Notes: a model not told the origin generated them from the letters alone. 64,000 nt of DNA from Linum tenue (GCA_946122785.1 CAMGYJ010000004.1:12174150-12238149); one strand, 5' to 3'; counted from the stretch's first letter, positions 23,901 through 37,536 are shown. A program made the numbers and translations.

Positions 23901-26498
23901 AGCAAAGCAGTAAAAGGTTGTTTTCAAGTTGAGAGAGGTCACCCGGATATGGTTCCTCCTAGACTGCAGTTTAGCCAGATTGTAATTTACCAAGTTCGAA
24001 TTCAAAGATAGTTATACTGCGGGAGGTTCTTATGCAGTCTGCAGTGTCGACTAAAGTTCTCCAGACCCTCTCAATCTGAGTCCCCAGCGGGCGACTAACC
24101 TCCACCGGAGTAAACAGATTGAGGCCCTAATGAACCAAACCTCCACTACCGAAGTAAATACGATACAAGATAGTGAATTGAATCCTCGACTAAATTCGTC
24201 AATTCACTACCTTCAATCAAGGGTGCTCTATCAACCTAGGCAGATATTCTCTTTCTAGGTCAAAGCAGAAACAACATGAATTTGATCAAGATCCATGTCA
24301 TTCAACAAATCAGACCTCAATTGAATATAATCAAATCAATGGATTCATACTTGGTTTCATACAATCAGACCTAACATACAAATCTAGGGTTCTTGATACC
24401 CAGGTGAATGTGGAAGTTACTCCATGGAGAGAGAAGCAAACTCTAGCTCAGAAGCAGAAATCATGCTGCGAAGAATGGGGTTCTGCTTCTGGTAGGCAAT
24501 CGGCATTTCTCCAAGCTTTATCCGAGTTCCACTGATGATGAAGATCGATCTAAGGCGCTTGGGAACACTGGTTATTCGCTCTCTCTCTCTCTCTCTAGGT
24601 ATCACTTTCTTTCTCTAAAACTCGGAACCCCTTCACAATTGGCCTTCTATACGCAGCGCATCGGTGACGCCTTTAATACCCGATCGGGTATTTTTGCTCT
24701 CTAGCCGTGACCCATTCTAATTCTCAACGTCCAAAATCGTTTTCCCCGACCTCCATGGAATTTTACCCGGCCGGGTATTTTTTATCATGGCCGGGTATTT
24801 TGCTCCTTCAGCACCCTTCAACTCAAACGTCCTCCTTTTGACCCGAAACTTGTTTCTTCGCCTCAACGTCAACGCCAAGCCCTGAAATATGACATAAACA
24901 TACAACCTAGCGTGAAATCAGCTTAAAACACGAGAATCAACATTTCCAACGGCTCAAGAATGGTTTAAAAACATGTGCAATCAATGGTCTATCAAATTCC
25001 TTGTCCGCAAGAAAACCTAAGTCAAACCAATGCAACTCTCCAGACCTCTATAGCAACAAACAACCCCGATTGTCGTTAGAGGATTTCCTTGATCATATAG
25101 CAGCTTACGAGGTCAACTGGTCTTCTAATACGTTCCCTATCTCTCTCTCTCTCAATGTGAGTACTAGACTCAAGCAAGGATCATGAGAAGAAGTGGAAGT
25201 AAGACAGCCAGTTCATGGATAAAGGGACTCACACCATTCACAACCAAGGACTCATTGTACCGGGGTGCTCTTTCACTTCATTTCACCGTTGGAACCACTT
25301 TTTTCACTTTCATTTTATATTTCCTTTTTTTCATTCACTTGGCGGGGGTTCCAACTGCAGTCTTTTGCACGGTCGACCCTTATTAGTTGAGCAAGAGCAA
25401 TTTCTGTACATCTGGCGCTCGCCAGAGTACTTCTTTTAACTCCTTTTCCTCGACTCGTGTGGAGGGTCAATGAAATTAAGGGGGGTCGGAAGCTCTATCC
25501 GTGCCCTTAAAAACACATCCTCGAGTAGACAAACCGTTCAACGGGTGAAATTTTACTTGTACGAGATACAACTTAGCTTCACCTTGTAGGAGTACCCACT
25601 AAGGATCACTAAAATCTCTTCCAAAACCCCATTTTGTGCAATGAACAGTACCACACACGTTGGGCTTACCTCATGTTTAAGATTTCAATAACGTCGACAT
25701 GGAGGACCAACTGCTTTTCATTTCCCACATGAGCACATAACACAATCCAATCAGAGTCACCGATACCACATGAATTCAATGGTCTTAGCTCCACTAATTC
25801 ACAAAATCAACTGGCACATCAGAGAGCTAGATAGGAAAAATCTTATACTTCAACATCCTCCATAGTGATACACTACCTCCCTAGGTTGCACATTACTATA
25901 GAGACTGTCAATTCAAAGCATACCGAGAAGGCAATTTGCAAGGAAACACGTACTTGGAGCCCTCAAATCGAAATTTGGACAGTGGATTAGGCTCCAAGCA
26001 CACAAACAGATCTAATGCAGTCAAAAGAGAAACATCCGCCCACATTTAAGCTCGACATTGCCCTCAATGGAGAAGAGGGAAGGATAAGGGGAACGATGTT
26101 ACCGGTGTGCACGGACTGCATGAGACTGGAAGGGGACTAGTCTGAGTGAAGAGGACTGGAGAGGGGACCAGTCAGGGGCAAAGGCACAGCTAAAGGGAAA
26201 ACAAAAGCTCAGCCACAATACGTTAGGTGCAGTTGTAAGTTGATAGACAGAAGGTCGGGGATTTGACCTTTTGGCGCCCCTGAACACAGAAGGACACCCC
26301 GGGTTTTCCCCCTTTTCAGCCAAAAGTCTCATTCTCTCATTTTTTCGACCTCCCCTGCACGAAAACACCAAACCGAGGCAAAACAGACGACCGAACTTCA
26401 ACACGGACGTGCAACTCACTCAAATATGACACAGAAAACACAGAAAAGGGAAAACGAAATGCAAACCGTGGTGGGGTTGCCTCCCCACAAGCGTTTCT
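23900..26498 (-). repeat. Athila-like 3' region and probable LTR on the minus strand
   Basis: It lies downstream (to the left) of the minus-strand integrase tail. Just after the integrase stop the minus strand reads GGAGGCAACCCC, a word that follows integrase in this lineage. Farther left are 'CCGGCCGGGTATTTT' repeats (24660-24800) and a (CT)n run at 24576-24597. I cannot place exact LTR edges. Confidence 0.5.
24576..24597. repeat. (CT)n microsatellite
   Basis: About 11 CT dinucleotides in a row, inside the LTR-like region. Confidence 0.85.
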
Positions 26499-26980
26499 TT
26501 ACCATCTTCTAGCTGGACGCCCATGGCGGAACAAAGGGTCCGCGAGTTCAACCACCAACTCCGCTCGTTCGACTTCGTCTCCCTGGTAGAGCTTGAGACG
26601 ATGGTTGTTCACTTTAAACGGTTTAGTTTGTGGGTTGGCAATTTCAATCGTGCTATACTGGAACACCTGTGTGACCGTGAACGGTCCAGACCACCGGGAA
26701 TGAAGCTTTCCGAGAAAGAGCTTCATGCGAGAGTTATAGAGGAGAACTCGATAACCAACCTGAAACTCCTTCGGACCCCGCAACCGTGCGTCTTGCAGGC
26801 GCTTAGTGCGCTCCTTGTACAACGTGGTGTTCTCATAACATAATCATCTTTTTGAATCCCAATTCCTTGCATCCACATTCGATGTAGTTTGAGGATGATC
26901 ATTCTGCCTATTTGCCTGTGTACCGCATAGCCGAATTGACTAATACTTTTCTTGATAATCGGCATACAGAGCATCAACAG
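26499..26980 (-). pseudogene. Athila-like integrase C-terminal end, truncated
   Basis: The minus frame (26499-26822) reads 'YKERTKRLQDARLRGPKEFQ', then 'YNSRMKLFLGKLHSRWSGPF' and 'VNNHRLKLYQGDEVERAELV', the C-terminal, DNA-binding part of Athila integrases. The preceding part (26823-26980) is recognisable but frameshifted. The catalytic core is absent, so the insertion was truncated near 26980. Confidence 0.82.
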
Positions 26981-28569
26981 ACCCCCGAGTCCTCCTCAAC
27001 CAAACGTCCTCGGCTTGCATGAGAGTCGATTGATGCACAACCGGGTGGAGCATGGGAGCAGCAAAGGGGGCAGCAATGGATTTTTTTTATGTCAAGTTTA
27101 CTTAAGTTTTTGTTGGTTTTTTGTAAGTCTTTTCTCTTTTCCTTTATTCGCTAGCTCTCAAAACTGTCAGGCACTGATGGGAGCTAGTACATCATCTGAC
27201 TAGGAAAGTCTCCTATCTTGATTTGTGTAATGTCCAGTCCTGGAATTTTCAATGCATGTAGTCTTTTGTGAATTTGTCATGGCTAGGATGCCTAAGACAG
27301 TTGATGAGATGCAATAATGCAAAGGGGTAGATTTTAATCCGCTTTTGTTCTAAGCAGTTCCAATCAGTTAGAAGAATGTGTTGCTTATTTCATCTTCAAT
27401 TTTTCATTGTTTTCGAAAATTATGGTTTTATTTAAATTTGGTCACAAGTATAGTGATGATAGGCTTTAATAGTATGGATTTTAAATGGCTTGATTATAAT
27501 GAATTTTGATCTATGGTGATATTTTTTTTTCTCCTTTTTCATCAACACTATCATGCTTCGTATTTAGTAAATATACCCTTTTAATTATACACAATAAAGA
27601 ATCCATTAATTATGTAAGCTTTTTGTATTGTATTTATTAATAAAATGAATTTTCTCACTAAAAGGGGAGTTAATACATCGTTGGTGGAAATTAAAGGAAT
27701 GAAAGCTTTTCTTTATCCTAGAACATTAAATTAATTACCTAAGAATTTTCCATCTGCCCTTTACATTAAATTATTCTGATTGTTGGGATTTCGTCATTAA
27801 TTATGCAGATTCAGAGCCAATCAGTTTTACTTTTTGGGTTAAACAGACATCAATGCATTGTTAATTAGAGAAAAAAATTTCCCAAAACAAATTTCTCAAG
27901 GTATTTCATAATATTGAACGAAGAAACCCCAATAGCGTACTTGCCTACTTGGCATAGGGGTTTAAAAGCAAACCTCTTTCAAGGGTTCTTTTTCAAATGA
28001 AAAGTTTGATGAACAAAATAATAGACATGGTCACCGTAATCGTGTTAGAAAGAGATAGGTGAGTAAATTCCGGCCGGAAATAAAATGGCGAAGAACAAAA
28101 CGTCGATTGTGGATACAAGGATTTGTGCTTCAAAACGATAATTATGTGGGGATTTCAGATTGGATGGGGTTCAAAACATGATGATGTTGCGGATTTGAGA
28201 TGTGATAGGGAGCTAAATTGAATGTGGGTCAAATCATAAAAGGATTTGGGTTTCGAAACGATGATTTTGTTGGAAATTTTAGATTCGATAGGCAGCTTAT
28301 GTTCGAACTTTGAACTAAGAGGGGACGTCCCCTCCAAGACGAATGAGGGATTGTAGAAGGGAGACTGTAAATTGTTTAGGGCGGCGGTGGGTCGTATCCA
28401 TAGGGTTTAACCTCTTAATTCATATAATTAAACCGGGTATAGTTAGGTTGAAGTCGAATGAAAAAAGTTTTAACGCTTCGTGATGCTTTTTGTAATTTTC
28501 CTTGCCCCCGATCTTCCGTACCCCGGATTTTGCCATGGGAACTCTAGAACTGCCCATATATATATATAT
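26981..28569. other. Intergenic or transposon-derived spacer
   Basis: AT-rich, with no recognisable protein. It may include the 5' part of the CACTA element that follows, whose left CACTA end I could not locate. Confidence 0.5.
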
Positions 28570-29454
28570 GACAAAGGCTAGCGTACGTCAGGCATATTGT
28601 ACCCCTAGGTTCACACTAATAAATCAATTTTATTTATAAGTAAATTAGTTATAGTTGTAATTGGTAATTATAATTATAACCACATCCTTAAAATAAAATT
28701 CTCTATGTTTTAGTCCCACAATAATTATTAATTCCAATCCTAAACCAAACAACCCTCTATCGAGCAGTTAGTGCCCTTTCCCCGTCCGGCAACCGGAACT
28801 CTCCCTTGCCTCCGCTCCCGCTGGAACCTCAGCCTCTCCTAGTCCCAACCCTTCGCCTCTGCCTCGAACTAGAGAGTCTAGAGATCTTGGTGAAAAGAGA
28901 ACATGAAATTTGGGGTTTACGGAGCATATTCATCAATAGTGAACTGGGAGGCATTGAATTAATTTGATGGTAACAATAATAGTTAATTGGGAGCCGAGTA
29001 TGGAGGTGGATCGCAATTGGATTGGAATTGGCGTTCAATTGGGATGCCTCTGCAGCCGAGTATGGAGGTGCATTGCCGACCCTCTGTTGCCGCCACCCCA
29101 TCGTTGCCGAAAAATAAGGTAAGAGGTGGATTGTGGTCGGACTGGAAAAATAAGGTAAGAGGTGGATTGTGGTCAGATTGGAATTGTGGTTCACCGGCAA
29201 TGCCTCTGCTATCTGCCTGTCCCCTGTGCAGTGCGTCGCTGTCTCTAGACACCGGAGAAGACAAGTTGGAAAAATAAGGTAATATGTTGGGATGGGGACT
29301 AAAACATATACAACAATTAATTAATTGATTTGGTTGTAATTCTAATTATTCATAATAAATAATCTACTCATAATTAAATTAAAATTATTTAATAATTATT
29401 TTTAAATGTGAACAAATGTGTATAGCGTACGCTAGGTGTACGCTAGCCTTTGCC
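28570..29454. mobile_element. MITE-like inverted-repeat element (885 bp) in the CACTA leader
   Basis: The left end GACAAAGGCTAGCGTACG matches the reverse complement of the right end, GGCAAAGGCTAGCGTAC. Both sides are flanked by (AT)n sequence, so a target duplication would be AT-rich. The interior has a GC-rich part (28740-29275) with a tandem duplication of about 37 bp ('AATAAGGTAAGAGGTGGATT') but no known domain. Confidence 0.75.
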
Positions 29455-29524
29455 ATATATATTTATTTTTTCATTTAATTGAAATGCGATAATTAAAAAT
29501 ATATTGTACATTTTTTTGTAGGTT

Positions 29525-32500
29525 ATGGCAGGTGTTGATAAATCATGGATGCAGCTTCGTAATAGATCAACTATGGGGTATGCGAATTCCTTTCAAAATT
29601 TCGTCTTCTTCGCATTTAACAATATTCAAGACGAAGACTACAAAATACAGTATCCTTATGTGGATTGTCGTAATGTTGTAAGAAGGGATAAACGAGAAGT
29701 TGAGCTACATCTACGACGAGGAATGTCGCGTGATTACACTAAATGGATTTACCATGGAGAGAAAGATGATGATGATTAATCTAAACAAGAGGATACGGGA
29801 GATGATGATAACGAGATGGAAGTAGATGATATGCGGGGTTACTAAATGATTTGAGACCGCATTTGGATCCTGACCGCGAGAATCCCAATGTAGAAGCAGA
29901 GAATTTTTTCAAACTGGTCAGAGAAGCTCAAACGCCATTGTACGAAGGGTGTGATGAAAATCTATCCATCATTTCATGCTTGGTGAAGATGATGCATTTG
30001 AAGTGGTTCAATTCTTGGAGTAATACCTCTTTCACGCAGTTGTTGAAGTACCTTCTGCTTTTCCTATGGCACAGTCTTAATGCTCAACTATGAAGAAATA
30101 GATGCTTGTGAAAATGACTGTGTCATTTGCTATGGGGAGCTCAAGGGAGCAACATTATGCCCTTCCTGCCAGAAACTAAGGTACAAGAAAATCAGTAAGG
30201 ATAGTAGGGGAAGAGTGACAAAGGTGTCCTTCAAGATACTAAGATATTTTTCCATAAAGGCAAGATTACAACGATTATTCATGTCGCGGAAAACTGCGGA
30301 AGATATGATGTGGCATGCCGAACAACGTGTCAGAGATGGCAAATTAAGGCACCCTGCTGACAGGGAAGGTTGGAGAGTTTTGTACCAGTATGATGCATCT
30401 TTTGGTTCTGACCCTCGCAACGTCCGATTGGGATTTGATACGGATGGATTCAATCCATTTGGCAACATGAATAACTAGCATAGTACATGGCCAGTAATTC
30501 TGTTCCCGTATAATCTTCCACTGTGGTTATGCATGAAGAGTCCATATCTGTTATTGAAAATACTCATTCCTGGTTCGAAAAGTTCAGGAAACAATATTAA
30601 TGTCTACCTGCAACCACTCATTGATGATCTGAAGTCATTGTGGAGTGATGGAATGATGACTTATGATGCATTCAAGCAAGTGAATTTCAAAATGAAAGTT
30701 ACAGTGTTGTGGACTATCAACGATTTTCCGGCATATGGTCTCCTTTCTGGTTGGAGTACAAAAGGCAAATTTGCATGTCCTTCTTGTGAAGGCAACACCT
30801 CACATTTGAGGTTGAATAATGTATGCAAAGAATGTTACATGGATCCGTCGTTTTTTGCCATCGGATCATAAAAGGCGCGAGCAAAAGAAGGAATTTAACG
30901 GCACTTTAGAAAAAAGACGTGCCCCATAGTGATTATCATCTCAAGAGGTAAAAAATCAACGTCTCCCATTAGAAACTATACCTTTCGGCAATAAGGGAAA
31001 AGGAAAAAAAATCAATGGGTTAGGCAAAACCCATAAATGGAAAAAGAAGTCTATTTTCTTTGAATTGCCATATTGGTCATGCTCTTAGTACGCCACAATT
31101 TGGATGTCCTGCATATAGAGAAAAATTTCGGTGATAGTATTCTTTGAACCATTATGAATATTGAGGGCGAAACAAAGGAAGGTCTAAGTGCCCGTCATGA
31201 TTTGGAGGAGATGGTTATAAGAAAAGAACTTCATCCCGTTGAGAGAAATGAGAAAAACAGAGTTACCTAGAGCTGCATATAGCTTGACGGCGGCAGAGAA
31301 GAAATCTTTGTGTCAGTGGCTAGCAAAATTGAAGGTACCATATGCTTACTCTGCAAGTTTAGCACGTTGTGTCAATGTTGATGATCGAAAGATATATGGG
31401 ATGAAAACTCATGATTGTCATGTGTTCATGGAGAGGTTTTTACCGTTGACCGCCCGTGACTTATTTTCGAAGGTCATATCGGACACATTGATTGAGCTTA
31501 GCAAATTTTCCAAGGACATATGTTCCAAGGAGCTACACGTGGAAGATTTGAATTACTTGAAGTCTCAAATTGCCATAATCCTATGTAAGTTGGAACGTAC
31601 TTTTCCTCCTACCTTATTCGATATAATGATCCACTTTCCCATCCATTTGCTTTGGGAGGCCAAAGTTGTTGTTCCAGTTCAGTATCGATGGATGTATCCA
31701 ATTGAAAGGTATGATATATAATTACACTAAAATGATTATATATACTAACATTTTGGACACTTTATGAAATTTATTTGACATTTTTTTTAAAAAATTTAGA
31801 TATCTGAAGAAGTTAAAAGGTTACGTTCGTAACAAGGCACGTCCAGAGGAATCAATCGTCGAAGCTTATATTGTTGACGAATGTATCACATTTTGCTCGC
31901 AATATTTGACTGGAATGGATACTATATTTAATCTGCCAGAGAGATATGTAGATAAATCTTCATCGTCGTCGCAACCAGCTCATGACTTATCAGTTATTTC
32001 GGATGTCGGTCGTGCCATTGGTGTGAAGGACGACATGAGAGACTTCAATACTGATTTGTGGAAGGCAGCAACTTCTTATGTTCAACAAAACTGTGATGAG
32101 GTGCAAGGTTTTATAAGTTACATATACAATACGATTTTCATTTATTTATTGTATCATAGAATATAATTTATTTTAATTAATAACATATATTGTGCAATTA
32201 CAGAACTCACAAGGAACAACTAAGTAATCGAGGTGATCGTATGGTTGAAGCAGTGCGTAAGCAAGAATTTTCTAAGTGATTCTTATTAGAGGTACGTACA
32301 TGTCATATATAATAAAGAATTTTGATATTAAAAAATTATCGCAAGCTAATTTTAATTTTATCCTTGCAATGATCGCAGATTACACGAATGCACAATGGCA
32401 AAGTGCCAAGTTTGAATCCTTCTTTGTCATCCTTAGCTCGAGAGCCAGACAAACGAGTCTTGCACTACACAGGATATTGTATCAATGGATTCAGATTTCG

Positions 32501-32982
32501 CACTCGTACTCGCTAGTTAACCAAAAGCAGTCAGAACAGTGGCGTAATGGTGAGAGGGGAGAACGATGGTGGAATTCATTACTATGGCATTCTTATCGAT
32601 ATCATCGAGTTATAATGAAGGGCTTCGAGTTGTACTGTTTCAGTATGCGTGGTATGACACCGCTCGCGAAGGCGTTGGTTACAAGAAGGATGGACATGAC
32701 ACTATTACCATCATCACAACGAGAAGGCTTATAACCGATGAGCCATTTGTTCTGGCTAGTAAAGCAATTCAAACTTATTATGTGCACTCTTTGAGAGATC
32801 CAAATTGGAAAATTGTGCTTGAAACGCGACCAAGAAATTTGTTCACAATGCCCTGTAATATGGAAGGAGAAGGAGCATTAGAAACCTTATCAAGAGGACA
32901 ATATTTTAATTGAAGATCCTAGGGTACTCCAAACTGCGGGTGATGATCTCATCAACTGGACCGGAGCAGGGTTTGAAGACTA
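29525..32982 (+). pseudogene. CACTA / En-Spm transposase (TNP2-like) with Transpos-associated, DUF4218 and DUF4216 domains
   Basis: Domains in order: transposase-associated N-terminus (29525-29779; 'VDCRNVVRRDKREVELHL'); TNP2 transposase (30080-30870; 'SRKTAEDMMWHAEQRVRDG', 'ADREGWRVLYQ', 'SDPRNVRLGFDTDGFNPFG', 'INDFPAYGLLSGWSTKGK'); DUF4218 (31239-31890; 'THDCHVFMERFLPLTAR', 'FPIHLLWEAKVVVPVQYRWM'); DUF4216 (32360-32850; 'HYYGILIDII', 'VVLFQYAWYD', 'DEPFVLASKAIQTYYV'). Family introns at 31709-31799 (GT-AG) and about 32107-32201 survive. Many stops and frame breaks, and loss of part of the core after 30870, make it non-functional. The enzyme would cut and paste elements with CACTA ends in the nucleus. 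Confidence 0.92.
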
Positions 32983-33189
32983 AGTAGGACTAATTTGGTC
33001 TTTGTAGATCGGGATATATATTACTTAATTTCTATTTTTCATAGAACAGTGATTATTATAATTACTTAAAGAATATGTGTTTTTTTATCGATTCAATAAT
33101 CATTTCTGGAAAATGTCATGTTTGTCCGATTTTCATAACTGCCTCCCAATAATTTATCCCGAAGAAAAAAAAAACGTCTACGGTAATTC

Positions 33190-33823
33190 ATTTTGTAAGA
33201 AAGGTTTCAATTTTGTAAACAAACAGTACTGAAGAATTGTGTATGGTGCACAAAATTTATTTGTTTTGACACTGACCACATGTTTATGGTGTCAAAAATG
33301 ATTTTTTCTTGACCAAACAGTACTGACAAAATTTTTACGACGCAAATTTTTTTTCGTTACCAAATAGTACTCACGAAATGCTTATGGCGTCAAATTTCTT
33401 TTTAATTACCAAACAATACTGGCAAACTATTTATGGCGTAACGACTGTTTTTTTTCTTACCAATTAGTACAGACGAACTTTTAATGGTGTCAAAATTAAT
33501 TTTTTCTAACCAATTAGTGATAACGAGCTGTTTATTTCATCAGAATTAATAAAAAAAATTGACAATCGATATTTTTTCGTCAATAGTAATTATTTTTCCC
33601 AACGACCTTTTGTATTGGTCAGTAATGATAATTATTTCTAACGCGAAAAATGAAGTCATCAAAAATAATGTGTGGAAAATTGAAACTGGTCCAAAATACA
33701 TTTTACTGACGAAAAAATACAAATATTGACAAAAATTCACCTCTGTCAAAATTAATTTCATTATTACTGACGAAAATTGTTTGTCGTCAGAATTAGGGAT
33801 CTTTTTCGACTAATTTTCTTTGA
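33190..33823 (+). repeat. 3' subterminal repeats and probable right end of the CACTA element
   Basis: Repeated words such as 'AACAGTACTGAC', 'TTTATGGCGTCAAA' and 'GACGAAAATTGTTTGTCGTC' recur every 50-70 bp in both orientations, typical of CACTA subterminal regions. The stretch ends with TTTTCTTTGATGTG, a degraded form of the expected ...TAGTG end. Confidence 0.65.
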
Positions 33824-34550
33824 TGTGACCACAGTACTGAGTCTTCCTTCTTTTTATGGGATTTTCGAAGCTTTTCTTCAACTAAAACAAAACTCGAACA
33901 AAGATAAAGGTGAAACACGATCAAACAGATTCCAACTCGTGTGAAAGGGCAATTGATATATGAAACCAATCAAACAATCACCCACTCATGAATAAGACCA
34001 ATCGCTATTTGGTAGAAACTCGCCACAACTAGACGTGATCTCTAGTTGATAAGAGACACGTGAAACTCCTAAAGACTCTTGACATAAGCTTACACAAAGA
34101 AACTAATTCGTATGAGCTCGAAACTTGAAAGTTGATTGATTTCAAAGTGAATGAATTACAAGCTAGAACTCGTCCCTATTTCTAGGCTCTTTAAAACAAA
34201 TACAAAACAAACAAAGAAAGGAAAACAATGCCCAAATCCTACAAGTAAAAGGAAAAACTACTATGACCCATGCATTCAACCTCTAAAGAAATGCCTTATA
34301 ATTCGCCCCCGTATGTTTCATTCACACTTGAGATCCTTTTCACACCTTCATTCCTTCTACATTAAGGAAATGGTTTCCCTTTTGGGGTAAGAAACACTCA
34401 AAAGCCCATTCTTCTTCTCTTGGCCGCCAGCCCGCCACCTTCTTCATCAAAGCCCTTCCAATCTCCTTCAACGAATTGTAACACCATGATGGGCTTCCCA
34501 ATGTGCCGATTCACGTCCATATGCTAAAAGTGACGATCCAAATAATGTGT
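33824..34550. other. Spacer between CACTA and LINE
   Basis: No domain recognised. The sequence style (frequent 'CTCGTG', 'CAAACAATC') resembles retrotransposon non-coding DNA, but I cannot assign it. Confidence 0.4.
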
Positions 34551-36780
34551 AAAAGCTTCCCAATGAGAGCTATAGCAGGGAGAACTCTGGCATGGTTAGT
34601 CTTTGGCGACTTTAATGCAATTTTGACCTCTTCAGATGCCTCAAATGGAGAATTGCTCCGAACAAGTGGCCTGGGTCTACAGGAATGATTGGAAGATATG
34701 CAATTGGATGAGCATATAGGATTGCTGGAGAAAGATACATCTGGATTAACATGGATCAGAAGAACCCTATAGCAAGAAAAATAAATAGAGTAATCATGAA
34801 TAGGTCTTGGCTGTCTCAGTTTTATGGAAGTGTTGCAAGCATCCCTAAGCTGTATTCAGATCACTATGAACTTTTGATTAACTCATAGAGTCCTACCCAA
34901 CCCAGAAAATGTAACCTAAACCTTTCAAATTCTCCCGCTTCTAAAGTGAACACCCAAAGTTTAAGGATATACTGCAAGAAATCTAGAGCACCGAGATTTC
35001 TGATAACCCTTAATTATAGAGTCCGTAGAAAGTTGAGGCAACTAAAGAAAAAGTTGAAAGAATTAAATAAAGAGTTTTACTCGGACATTTCTCTATGAGC
35101 TAGGCAAGCTGAGCAGGAGCTAAATAAGGTGCAGTGGTTGATTTTGTATTGTATCAGAAGGCATAAGAGGATTTTCTCAAGCAAAAATTCAGAATTTAGG
35201 CAGTTACAGAAGGAGATCAAAATACAACATATTTTCACCAATATCTCAAAATCAAGAAGCACGAGAATACAATTTCTTATCTCATAAAGGATGAAGGAAC
35301 CATTGGAACTGATGTTGAGAAAATTGGTCAGGTAGTAGTGAATTTTATAAGCATTTTCTTGGAGAGAGGAACTAGGAGGTTACAACTTTCTCTATAGAAG
35401 ACATAAGAGAGAATTGCTAGTACATCAACTCCCTGTCTCTAGAACTAAAGACTTATGTAGAACAGTGACAAAAGAAGTTCTCTTTAGTATGGGTCAAATA
35501 AGGCACCAAGACCATAATGGTTATACAACAGAGTTCTACAAAGCAGCATGTACATTTGTAGGAGATGAAATTACTGAAGCAATTGGATTCTTCTTTGTGA
35601 CAGTGGTACTTCCTAAGTTGTTTAAATCGACAGTGCTAGCCCTACATCCCAAGATACCTTCAGCTGATCACATGAAACTCTATCGGCCTATTTCATGCAG
35701 CAACGTGCTTTAAGTGGATTGTAAAGCTTTTAGCAAATAGGTTGTCAATAGTGTGTGATCTGTTGGAAATTTGGTTGAACCGGACTAACCAAGTCAAACC
35801 GGTTTTGGGTTGGACAACCAACCGGTTTGAGATTAGACCAACCCGAACCAATATTATAATTTTATGAAGGGACACATCCCTTTGGTCTAGTGGCGGTTGC
35901 ATTATTTTATAGATAAGGATGACCTTATGGATAAGGACAACCTTATGGATAGAGGCAAGCCTTCATATGGATAAGGATAACCTTTCATATGGGTAAAAAC
36001 AACCTTAGCTTTCTTATGGATAAAGGCAACCGTTCATGAAACAATGCATGGATTTGGCCTCTATAAATATATGTGCGGGGTGGATGGTGCCACATACCAT
36101 CAAACATATTCTTCTTCGTTCTACAAAAAATTCTAAGTATGCATTAGTGTTCTTGAGCCTAGAACCTAAAGTGGTGATAGTTTTATCCTCTGGATAAATT
36201 TCCAGTAACCCAAGGCTTTGTAGAGGGTGGAAATATTCTTTTCGGAAAGTGAACGTTGTTCATGACTCTATCACAATTCTGGTCACCCAGTTTCGGGCTA
36301 TCGTGCGTGTACCCTCGTCCCAAAAAGTCCCAACAATCGAAAAGAATATTTTCCGGTATGATGGCTCGAACCGATCTTTGCAAGAAACCGGTTCCGATTT
36401 ATGGAATTATGAGAATGTTCGATGATGAGTTTTTCATCGATGATAGTAGAAGATGAGTTTTCTTCATACTAGTCTCATGGTGTATTCCATATTCGGAAGG
36501 TAACTTGGAAAAGGGATGATTCGAAGATGAGAAAGGAGAAGGCTTCATAAAATGGAAAAATAGAAGAATGACAATTGCCTTTGTGTAGGTCGCATACTCA
36601 ATGGTTAATCTGAGTTAGTAAATAGCTATAAGAGGAAGTTTATTTTCTCTAGAAGCACAATGAAAATAGATCTTGTAAAAGCATTTGATTCAGTTGACTA
36701 GTTATTTTTGTTAACAGTGACGAGGGTAACGAGGTTACCTCGACAATTTGTGGTGTGGATTAGTACTTGATGACACGTGA
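34551..36780 (+). pseudogene. LINE (non-LTR retrotransposon) endonuclease-RT remnant, split by an insertion
   Basis: Endonuclease motif 'LAWLVFGDFNAILTSSDAS' at about 34586-34660; linker similar to LINE polyproteins; RT start 'MGQIRHQDHNGYTTEFYKAA' (35485-35560), 'LHPKIPSADHMKLYRPISCS' (35640-35700) and 'WIVKLLANRLSIV' up to 35755. RT continues at about 36560-36765 ('KIDLVKAFDSVD', then a TAG where the family has Trp). Frameshifts and stops are frequent. It ends near 36770 without the RT active-site YxDD. It is a dead, truncated copy. Confidence 0.85.
35761..36335. mobile_element. LTR-like insertion (575 bp) within the LINE
   Basis: It starts TGTTGGAAAT and ends AAAGTCCCAACA, a TGTTGG...CCAACA pair typical of copia LTRs. 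It has a TATA-like 'CTCTATAAATATATG' at 36058-36072. Flanks (GTGATC and ATCGAA) share only ATC, so the 5 bp duplication is not clear. No primer site follows, which favours a solo LTR or a fragment. 36336-36540 is extra sequence before LINE homology resumes. Confidence 0.6.
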
Positions 36781-37385
36781 AATAATCCATTTTAGATTCT
36801 CATAGTGTGATCAAAGTGCATACATTTTCAATCTATAGTGTCAAAACACCTTGAATTTTACGGTCAAACATAACTGTTGACTGCCACATAGTACAGATTT
36901 AACGGAAGTAGACGACGAGTGACTATTGATAACATAATCGTGTAATGTCGATGCCTTAGTTCGAGTGGCAAACAAATAACAAACATGTAATATGAGTGAT
37001 CAAACTTGCAATTTGCTCTATTTTTCAAACAGGAAAACCAAAGGTCATATTTATTTATTTTCACAAAGATGACTTTTATTTTTGGCTTCCAAAACATTTG
37101 ACTATTCAACATATAATTATCCGCCTCTAAACGACCAACCACAAAAACTTCAGAATACGGTCGTTCTAAATCTGCCTCTGAAAACAATAATTTATTTTCA
37201 CGTAAATATGAAGACAAAACTTTAAGTGACAATTATAAAGATTACGCCGCTAAAATAACTATTTCAATAAGATGAAACTCAAATATAAACCAATAATAGA
37301 TAGAGAGGCAAATTAAATTCTTTATAGAGAAAAATATTTTATGTGCCGCAAAGTTAAGCCGCTAAAATCGTATCTTCTTGTAGTG
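36781..37385 (-). mobile_element. End of a CACTA-type element next to the GH1 gene 2 promoter
   Basis: The plus strand ends with 'GTATCTTCTTGTAGTG' at 37370-37385, the reverse complement of CACTACAAGAAGATAC, a classic CACTA terminus. Words like TTTTAGCGGC occur just inside on the minus strand. The other end was not found. It lies only about 150 bp upstream of gene 2's TATA box. Confidence 0.6.
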
Positions 37386-37536
37386 TTTTTTTTTTTTAAA
37401 TAACACTAATCATAGTGTAACCGTTGTATATTTTAGGCAACCCCTTTAATTATTCTTGTACAAATATGTTGGTAAAAACCACTTTTTTCGTTGTGTGTGT
37501 GGCTCCCGGAAGCTGTAACCTCATCCCCAACCTGTC

